Shown: one piece after another, positions 57,801 to 64,000 of the stretch
Numbering within the stretch: the stretch's first letter is position 1
Layout of the letters: every line of letters begins with the position of its first letter
Assembly: GCF_964019385.1 (NCBI RefSeq)
Contig: NC_088651.1
Location: forward strand, 4,635,110-4,699,109
Direction of reading: 5' to 3'
Length of the DNA: 64,000 nucleotides
Origin: Sycon ciliatum
Taxonomy: Eukaryota > Porifera > Calcarea > Leucosolenida > Sycettidae
Position numbers and translations under genes: made by a program
Notes under the pieces: model-generated
The model's database searches: none
What the model saw: the letters and a program-made list of their open reading frames with translations, nothing else
What the model was told of the DNA's origin: nothing

Positions 57801-60800
57801 ATTGTAGTTGACGTTGCAGATATGTGGCTTGATTATTGTAGTTGACGTTGATTTAGTGACTTTGGCAAGTTTGAGTCGTGTCAAGAAGTCAGGTAGGACT
57901 CAGTACTAGGCAGTAGTGAAACGTGAGTGGTAGTCTTTGCCGGTTTCTGAGGGTATCCTGGATTTGGTGTGCAGCGCTGTGGAAATGGCTTGCTGTGGAG
58001 GTCCCAGCACTGGATGTTGTATCAAAGGTACGACCTCGTAGCACGTGCTAAACCTAAACAAATTCAAAAATTGACTTGGGTCAGTGGGAGTGTGTGAGAG
58101 AACGCCCACTCGTTCCGTTGTGACAGATTCCAGGGCCTCGTTGAGGTGCCCTACCCCATCACCCATGGCTGCTTCTGGACTTGTTCTAGGTTTGAGTCCC
58201 GCGCACGAACAGAATGAGCACGAAAATGTGAAAAAATTGTAAATGCATTTGTTTGGCTCCTGGGTGGCTCGCACACCGTGGCACTATGCCGGAAATTTGA
58301 GTTTTTCCGGCCTGGAAAGCCTGTCAGTGAGGCGCAAGAACTTGTAAATCATGTCCTGAGGGCCAGCATAGTGGCAGGAGTGTGTGGTCAAAATTTCACT
58401 CAAATGCATTGAGAAACACCAAAGTTACGGTCAATTGAATGCCATATGAAATTTATGGGTAGGCTGCCCCCTTAAGGACCACCTGCCACTAAAGACCAAT
58501 TTTTTTGGCCCCAAAGGGGTGATCTTCAGTTACCGGTTTTACTGTATTCCAGGAAAATGTAACTTTGGTGGCTAGCTGCTTGGACTAGACCGCCAAACAA
58601 GTGTGGGAACGAAGGCCGACAAGATGCTCGTGACAACGCGGTCGGTGAATGAAGCACAGCGTGAACGTGCTCGACAGAAGCAATTCTTCATTCCATCATG
58701 TCTCAAAATGTTTCGAAACCCCAAAGGCATAAATTTAACTGACTGCGGCCCATATTAGAATCTTTTTTTACTGGTATCCTGCTGCCTACGTTGACACAAG
58801 GACGAATGCGTAATAGCGGGTGGGGCAACACATCTCCTGTGTCTGTGTGCACGGTAGAGTAAGTTATCTGTTCTCGTTGTGATACTTCATCATTATTATC
58901 ACTGTACTTAAAACAATAGGAGGACACAAAAAGTGTTTTTACTCCGAGTTTCACGCACTTAGGCCTCGGTCACACTACGGCAAGTTTGAAGCTGGACGCA
59001 GGGTCAAGTCGCAGCACTTGACGCAGACGCGGGGTCACACAGTGTTTTGTTTTTCTTGCAGCTGGCGCATTTGTCTACGTCACAAAATCACCAAAATGCT
59101 GACACGGATTCCCACGGAAACGCCACGGAAACCGGCCTTTTGCTTATTATACAAAAAATTGTCGGACAAAATTTTCAATTTTTTTATTAATTTTTGATTA
59201 CAAGAAGACGAAAGGTCCACGCGTGCACGATCGTTGTTGTTTCTTTCCGAATTTGAAGCCATTTTCAGTTGTGTCATGGATCAGGCAAGAAAAGTCCGCA
59301 TCGCAGCTGTGTTTCTCCTGACTTCGTCATACTAGTAGTCCTTTTTGGGGCTCTTGACGACAACACAACACTCACAAGTCAACAGCCTCCAGTTGGCCGA
59401 TGACCCACTCAAACAACTGGTCCTTTCTCGACTTTATTTTCTTCTCAGAAAACGCCTCGCTCTTCCGCCAGGTTCGGAGCAGAGCAGCATCGGCCTCGTA
59501 GGTCCACGGACTCATCTCGGGAAAAAAGAGGAAACAAAACAAACCTTGAAGAGACGAATGTCGAATCATCGTATGACTCCTCAACTCGAGCAACTGTCTT
59601 GAAACTAATTTTACTTGAAAGACACTGTTTTTCCGCCAAGCGTCACTCCCATCAGCGGCAACGCAGCCGATTTCCCCACATCATACGCAGCAGCGTCTGA
59701 CACTCAAACTTGCCGCGTTTGCGTCAGTTGCCATGGAAAAGCTCATGATTCTGACGCTGATGCAGCATTTTTGCCGTAGTGTGACCGAGGGCTAAGCGAT
59801 CATCAGAAAACAGTAAGTGAGAAATCTGGATCAGTATTGGTTTATATACTCACAAAGCAAAGTGTAAATAGCTGCAGCATGGCGCAAATCTAAAAGTTAA
59901 GAATGGCGGCAGTGCCAAGCGTAAATGACTGCATCATGGGGCAAATCTAAAAGTGTGAATGACAGCAGTGGTGAAAGGTGACAACCACTGTACTTATTCT
60001 GTTCTCTGCTTCTAGTTACTCTGGATTTGTCACCAGGCTTTGGCGATCCAACTGAATTCGAGGCAGCCAGAATCTTTGGTCAGTTGACGGACGGTCTTAG
60101 CTACATACATGCATTGGGCGGCATACATGGGTAGGTGGCCTAGTTCTACTTTCTTTACGTAGTTCCACTCAATCTGCTCTCAGAGATGTTACTCCCATGC
60201 TTCTCCGTCTTGACCATTACTTTTCTTCTTTAATTATTTTACTCAGCATGGTTGGCTAACAACAACATCTCCCGTACTGGCTGATTTTCTTTTCATGCTA
60301 TGAGGTGTTGTCTATAATATTAATAATAATGATTACCTCCTTTGTGGACTCATCAGCGCAGCACAGACAAATGGGGCAGAATGACAGAGAAATGAAAACA
60401 TGAATTTTCAAAAAGACGGACTGCTCATTGTTTCCTCAAAGAGTCTGCACTACTTGGGTCTGGCGGTGATTGTTTCGTATCACCGTTCGTTTGGCATCCA
60501 CTGGCTCTGCTGCATGCTACACTTCTATTAGGCGCCGTCCACAAATATCGATATTCTTTAGAGAAGATATTCGTTCGCTTGGGGGGGGGGTGGGGGGTGG
60601 GGAGGGTTTTTTTGTCCCTGTTCGTCTCGTTCCTTTGAAAAATATCGATCTCTAACTTTGGGCGGGCACTGTGCAAACATGCAGTTGATGATCTAGCCAG
60701 AGTGGAAGTCAACCCCAACAATACAGCCATGGCAAGGTTGAGAGAGTCAGAATGTGGCAAAGTAAACCTTGGTGTATGTTGAATTTGGAGTTCCTGTTGG

Positions 60801-61527
60801 TCCCGTTTCGCGAGGAGATTACACTTCATTAAAAAATATCGACTCCCTGCATACACGTGTTTCTGTTCGTTTTGAGGGGAGAGGGAGGGAACCAGGGCCC
60901 CGGGGGAGGGAGGGGGCCCAGGGCCCGGGGAGATATGAACAAATAATTATCGTCTTGAAAAAATATCGATATTTCCGGACAGCCCCTTACGGGGCCACTA
61001 TTCATACACTGTAGCTGGTTACATGTTGTCCTTCGTTAGGTCAAGTCGGTAGGAAGCGTCCTAGCTCTTGTGCCCGAAGCTGCCAACTCCTTTTCCGCTT
61101 TTCATTAAATATTTCCTCTACACAAAAACATCCGTTTTGGAACAGGGTTTTCTTTCAGGATGACCAGGTTATGAAGACCATGCCGCCGAAATGATTTGGA
61201 GCATTTAAAAGGGGTCAGCGAGATGCGTTATATAAAATCACTTCTCATGCCAGGTGCATGAATCTGATTTAAGATTGGAGCGGTTTCTACGTCCCCACAT
61301 TGATGAGCATATTATATTGGTGCAAGGAATCTTGTCAAGATTTGTCAAATATATGCGGCCCAGTTTTCAGGCCTGCATATAGGTGTAATAGCGCGAATGA
61401 AAATTCCATAATCAAATGCGATGATATCTCATGGTTGTACCTTTTGTTAATCATTGTGTTTCCTCCTCCAGAGATATATGTGCAAAGAACGTCATGGTGA
61501 CTCCAGAAGGCAACGTTAAACTGATTG
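54717..61527 (+). CDS. kinase 3: protein-kinase-like gene, first four coding exons (partial)
   Basis: Exons 54717-54890, 56221-56380, 60016-60130 and 61472-61527, all GT-AG, phases 0,1,2,1 as in kinases 1 and 2. The glycine loop is LLGDGETSKVYRG, which keeps the first two glycines. Beta3 is VAIK and alphaC has a Glu (LDREAQAL). The catalytic loop is HGDICAKN: the HRD Arg is Gly, but the Asp and Asn are kept. Exon 4 ends in the DFG Asp codon; the next exon is not found before the Penelope-like elements and should lie to the right. Probably a Ser/Thr-type or divergent kinase; a pseudokinase is possible. Confidence 0.82.
55310..55406. ncRNA. two inverted hammerhead relics
   Basis: Minus copy 55310-55350: stem I CTCCA/TGGAG, CTGACGA, long stem II GTTGTT/AACAA, GAAA, but cleavage site GCC. 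Plus copy 55371-55406: CTGACGA, stem II, GTC and TGGAG, but G12 is T. Each is broken at a different point. The pair forms an inverted repeat in kinase 3 intron 1. Confidence 0.6.
56221..56380 (+). CDS. kinase 3 exon 2 (beta3-alphaC-beta5)
   Basis: 160 nt: VAIKQSFEDRRSLVALDREA, FRHPVIPFYFASI, RELVEG. Acceptor TCGTACAG, donor GTAAGC. Confidence 0.9.
56944..58546. mobile_element. pogo-like element, 1.6 kb, with nested MITE
   Basis: TACGGTAAAACC at the left and GGTTTTACTGTA at the right with TA flanks; subterminal ACTAAAGACCAC. Interior frames are short, with no transposase. A MITE (57151-57532) is nested inside, and 57778-57845 is a 34 bp tandem duplication. Confidence 0.65.
57151..57532. mobile_element. 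MITE with TACCGTATTTCC termini
   Basis: TACCGTATTTCCGCAAATAT at the left and its inverse (GTGGAAATACGGTA) at the right, TA-flanked. Interior carries repeated AGACCGT and CTCAAACTGTG words. Confidence 0.75.
58962..59793. mobile_element. TIR element CCTCGGTCACACTACGGCAA, 830 bp
   Basis: A perfect 20 bp inverted repeat at both ends. The minus strand holds a frame (59372-59593) with WTYEADAALLRTWRKSEAF, resembling a Myb/SANT-like (trihelix) DNA-binding helix, as carried by PIF/Harbinger-type elements. The classification is uncertain, since no 3 bp TWA duplication is clear. Confidence 0.55.
59855..59985. repeat. ~55 bp diverged direct duplication
   Basis: GCAAATCTAAAAGTTAAGAATGGC and GCAAATCTAAAAGTGTGAATGAC units follow each other, with CAAGCGTAAATGACTGCATC between. 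Confidence 0.5.
60016..60130 (+). CDS. kinase 3 exon 3 (alphaD-alphaE)
   Basis: 115 nt: TLDLSPGFGDPTEFEAARIF, GLSYIHALGGIH. Acceptor CTGCTTCTAG, donor GTAGGT. Its last two bases GG make the HGD glycine. Confidence 0.85.
60531..60986. mobile_element. PIF/Harbinger-like MITE
   Basis: Inverted ends GGCGCCGTCCACAAATATCG and GGGGCTGTCCGGAAATATCG are flanked by TTA on both sides (60528-60530 and 60987-60989), the expected 3 bp duplication. AAATATCGAT words recur inside, with G-rich runs. Confidence 0.65.
60990..61471. other. kinase 3 intron 3, remainder
   Basis: No repeat or exon recognised. Confidence 0.4.
61472..61527 (+). CDS. kinase 3 exon 4 (catalytic loop)
   Basis: 56 nt: DICAKNVMVTPEGNVKLI, then splits the DFG Asp codon. 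Acceptor CTCCTCCAG, donor GTAAGC. Confidence 0.9.
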
Positions 61528-61790
61528 GTAAGCACAATCAACACCCGTTCCACTGCTTGTACTTTATCGTGCATGTACTGTACTGCTCAATGTACTCCAG
61601 TCGCGTTAGTCAGTTTTCCTCCTTGCACGATTTCGCAGCCCAGTGTTCGCGGATATAATTATCGCTGCGCACCACCCAGCCCGTGGTACTTGAGTGACTT
61701 GACTGGCTTTCCTCGAGTATCATTAAATACGAGGGACCACGTACCAAGAAATCCAGAACAATCATTTACCAGGAAATAAAACCACCCTAA

Positions 61791-62520
61791 GTGATCAGAT
61801 CATGTTTAATGAGAAACAAATTACGACCAGCTATTTGTACTCATAAAAAGGACACACTTCAGGCTCATTACAAACATCTTGAAAGTTTTTGTCTTCACAA
61901 GTATACTTTCAAGCCTTCTCATCAGGTGAAATACAGGCAAGGGAAAAGCCTTATTCCACAACACGCACGATCCACTCGACCACGGAGGGGACGTCCAGCA
62001 AAGAATCATCCTGGTACAAGATGGTCCAACGCAGCGGCATCAACACAAAGGAACGTCACCTCACAATTAACTAGACCACCAGAAAAACAACCGGACAAGA
62101 CACCTACGTGCGTGGCAGTGACAGGAACCGCATCAACCAGAAGAATAACAAGATCGGCAACGGCGGCGATGGCAGCGACTAAAGCACAGACAGAGGCAAC
62201 GGCTAGGGTCCACTCGACTAGCCATGTGAAATCGGATGTGTCCACCGCACATGCTGATTGTTCTGATGTTAGTTCTGATAAGTATGAGTCGTCCATTGCT
62301 AGTCATTTGTTTGAGCATCCTGATTGTCGTGCTGTGTATTCGGATGATTGTTTTTCGATTGTGTCACGTGTACGCAGTGCTAGATTGCTGAATGTTTTGG
62401 AAGCTGTATACATCCACACAAGGAAACCCAACCTTTGCAAGCAGAAACAAATCAAATTCACACTTAGGCTGTTAGGTAGGTCGTCAAAACCTCGTTAGTT
62501 ACATGTATGTCCAGTGGTTG
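61791..62520 (+). pseudogene. Penelope-like element copy 1, 3' part
   Basis: One 236-codon frame. Its start (about 61845-61950) is an inverted copy of the element's terminal repeat with a hammerhead. Next comes a basic stretch TRPRRGRPAKNHPG, with an AT-hook-like RGRP. It ends HLFEHPDCRAVYSDD and LEAVYIHTRKPNLCKQ, the C-terminal part of a GIY-YIG endonuclease. The reverse transcriptase is missing, so the copy is 5'-truncated. The stop at 62498 and a ~160 bp 3' region lead directly into copy 2. Confidence 0.7.
61894..61930 (-). ncRNA. hammerhead ribozyme in Penelope-like terminal repeat (inverted copy)
   Basis: On the minus strand: stem I TTCAC/GTGAA, CTGATGA, very short stem II, GAAA, stem III AGT/ACT and cleavage triplet CTT. 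Same as the motif at 62711-62747. Confidence 0.78.
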
Positions 62521-62690
62521 TCTCTTGTTGTCGCACTACATGTCGCGCTTATTGAGTTTTCTCGCATTTGCACCTTTGTGTCATTATTGCAATTTTCGCT
62601 GTTTACTTTAGCTATCTTCTTTCTTTCTTTCTTTCTTTCTTTTTGCGCTGTTTTACCACCTTCTTACTGTATTTAATCCACTGTTCCTGT
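62521..62690 (+). other. Penelope-like 3' region and (TTTC)n
   Basis: Non-coding sequence between the two elements, with a TTTC microsatellite at 62618-62643. Confidence 0.6.
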
Positions 62691-62710
62691 TCCTTTTCCC
62701 TTGCCTGTAT

Positions 62711-62747
62711 TTCACCTGATGAGAAGGCTTGAAAGTATACTTGTGAA
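62711..62747 (+). ncRNA. hammerhead ribozyme in Penelope-like terminal repeat
   Basis: TTCAC 62711-62715 pairs with GTGAA 62743-62747; CTGATGA 62716-62722; GAAA 62731-62734; stem III AGT/ACT; cut after 62742. Stem II is only two to three pairs, matching the small hammerhead variants known from Penelope-like elements, which act as dimers. Confidence 0.8.
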
Positions 62748-64000
62748 GACGAAAACTTTCAAGATGTTTGTAATGAGCCTGAAGTGTGTCCTTTTTATGA
62801 GTATTATCGCATTTTTGTCTCAGAGGAAACTGTTTACCTATTTGAAATCGAGACATAGTAGTGAAGAGGTAGAGTCCCTTAACCAGGTATTGTCTGTTCG
62901 TGGTCGTCTCAACAATGTCAGATATAACTTATCATTCCTGTTGGACTGTCTTCATGGTGGTGTCGTCCCGAGAAGGATCCAGAAGCGGGTTCAGCGCTGT
63001 AAGCCGCACGATGTTGCAAAGATTGAGAAGGTATTGTTGCGTGATGAGATAGCAATGGCGATGATGGATCGGGATAGGTTGTTGTCAAGTTACCGTTCGG
63101 TTATATCTCGCGTCCGTGGGTTTCTTAGCCCATTTGACTATATTCGTTTCTCGCGTCTTATTGGTGAATGTGACAGTAAACAGCGGAGCAAGTTAGTTGC
63201 CAGGTACTCACGACAGTTAGAACTTTTGCGTAAAGATCGCTTTGGCTCATTCAAGTGCCGTGATGAGTTCATTGTTAATTTAGCAGGAATTGAACTGTCG
63301 GATGCACAAAGAGAGTTGTTGTGCCGGGGTATGGACTATGGTTTACCTTGCAAGCCTGGCCGCGAGGAGGTCTATGCACAATTTGAGTTGTTTCACGATC
63401 GGTTGTCTGGTTCCCTCCCTAAGTCATCTGAGTCATATGACGTTGCCGCGACCAAGCTCTCTGCTGTGGCAGTTGACTACCTTGATGCGCGGAGTGATAC
63501 GGCGCAATACCCTATATCTCCTCAACATTACAAAGCTCGTAAAGAGTTACGCAATAATCCAGATATAGTCATCACAAGGCCTGACAAGGGTCGAGCCGTA
63601 GTAATTTTGAAGAAAGCCGAATATATTGCTAAGACCCTTCACATTCTTTGCGATGCCTCTAAGTTTGTTAAGTTAGGACCCGTCGAGTCACATGATCGTA
63701 CCTCTATAATTGAAGATAAATTATGCGCCTTTCTTGATAGGTTGGTTGAGTCGAAGGAACTGATTGACTATGAGGCTAAGCTGCTTAAGCCTTTGGGTTC
63801 AGCTCGCCCTAGAATGTATGGCTTACCGAAGATTCATAAGAGGGATTGTCCTGTCCGGCCCATCCTTTCTATGTTAGGTTCTCCCCAGTATAAGATTTCT
63901 CGCTGGCTGTGTAGAATGTTGCAACCCGTTTTAGAATTATACAGTCGGTATGTAGTTCGCGATAGTTTTCAATTTGTCGATATTCTGCGCGACCACTCCT
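62719..64000 (+). CDS. Penelope-like reverse transcriptase (5' part, open to window edge)
   Basis: At least 427 codons without a stop. Recognisable Penelope-type RT motifs: VITRPDKGRAVVIL (about residues 282-295), RPRMYGLPKIHKRD (about 365-378), then VRPILSMLGSPQYKISRWL. The catalytic YxDD and the GIY-YIG domain lie beyond the window. It makes the cDNA for retrotransposition of the element. The first ATG (62719) falls inside the hammerhead core CTGATGA. Later in-frame ATGs at 62764, 62773 and 62797 are alternative starts, so the true start is uncertain. The intact frame suggests a young copy. Confidence 0.9.
   Translation, partial: MRRLESILVKTKTFKMFVMSLKCVLFMSIIAFLSQRKLFTYLKSRHSSEEVESLNQVLSVRGRLNNVRYNLSFLLDCLHGGVVPRRIQKRVQRCKPHDVAKIEKVLLRDEIAMAMMDRDRLLSSYRSVISRVRGFLSPFDYIRFSRLIGECDSKQRSKLVARYSRQLELLRKDRFGSFKCRDEFIVNLAGIELSDAQRELLCRGMDYGLPCKPGREEVYAQFELFHDRLSGSLPKSSESYDVAATKLSAVAVDYLDARSDTAQYPISPQHYKARKELRNNPDIVITRPDKGRAVVILKKAEYIAKTLHILCDASKFVKLGPVESHDRTSIIEDKLCAFLDRLVESKELIDYEAKLLKPLGSARPRMYGLPKIHKRDCPVRPILSMLGSPQYKISRWLCRMLQPVLELYSRYVVRDSFQFVDILRDHS

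Larger units (their letters stand above)
62690..64000 (+). mobile_element. Penelope-like element copy 2, 5' part
   Basis: Starts with the terminal-repeat segment (62690-62806) that also lies inverted at 61845-61950, followed by an uninterrupted reverse-transcriptase frame to the window edge. Copies 1 and 2 are tandem in the same orientation, as Penelope-like elements often are. Confidence 0.88.

Overview
This 64 kb window is animal nuclear DNA, most likely from a marine invertebrate. That placement is inferred from the intron-rich genes and from the repeat content: Penelope-like elements, tRNA-derived SINEs, LINE pieces, hAT-like and pogo-like DNA transposons, and many hammerhead-ribozyme-bearing repeats. 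There are no prokaryotic signals. I cannot name the species.

Host genes. I recognise three paralogous protein-kinase genes, rebuilt exon by exon from kinase motifs, splice signals and matching intron phases. Kinase 1 (minus, 41297-49952) is complete: eight coding exons and 360 codons. Kinase 2 (minus, about 6132-30733) is partial in the window: five exons, a long repeat-bearing N-terminal extension and a degenerate glycine loop. Kinase 3 (plus, 54717-61527) has its first four exons, and the rest lies to the right. Where they can be compared, the three genes share intron positions and phases (0,1,2,1,2, then 1,2 in kinase 1), so they arose by duplication of a spliced ancestor. Kinases 1 and 3 are divergently transcribed, about 4.7 kb apart.

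Mobile DNA fills the rest. Left part (0.9-10.8 kb): a SINE-like family (here called family A) carrying a hammerhead ribozyme, tandem and head-to-head tRNA SINEs, several inverted-repeat elements, and a 1.16 kb foldback element with a hammerhead motif in each arm. Middle (12.5-26 kb): LINE pieces, then a 3.6 kb array of nearly identical 591 bp units, each with a complete type I hammerhead motif, inside intron 2 of kinase 2. This looks like a metazoan retrozyme. It is followed by foldback elements and two decayed STPR-type (23-residue repeat) gene fragments. 27-34 kb: two related hAT-like elements, each with a perfect 8 bp target duplication. 38-41 kb: nested MITEs. 57-61 kb: pogo-like and PIF/Harbinger-like elements. 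The right end is a tandem pair of Penelope-like elements. The second has an open reverse-transcriptase frame running off the window, and its first ATG lies inside the hammerhead core.

The most interesting signal is that at least five sequence-unrelated hammerhead ribozymes share the same minimal stem III architecture: retrozyme, family A, foldback arms, Penelope-like element, and a solitary motif in a kinase 1 intron. Several lie in kinase introns in the sense direction. All motif calls come from reading the core and stems by eye; no folding or database search was run.
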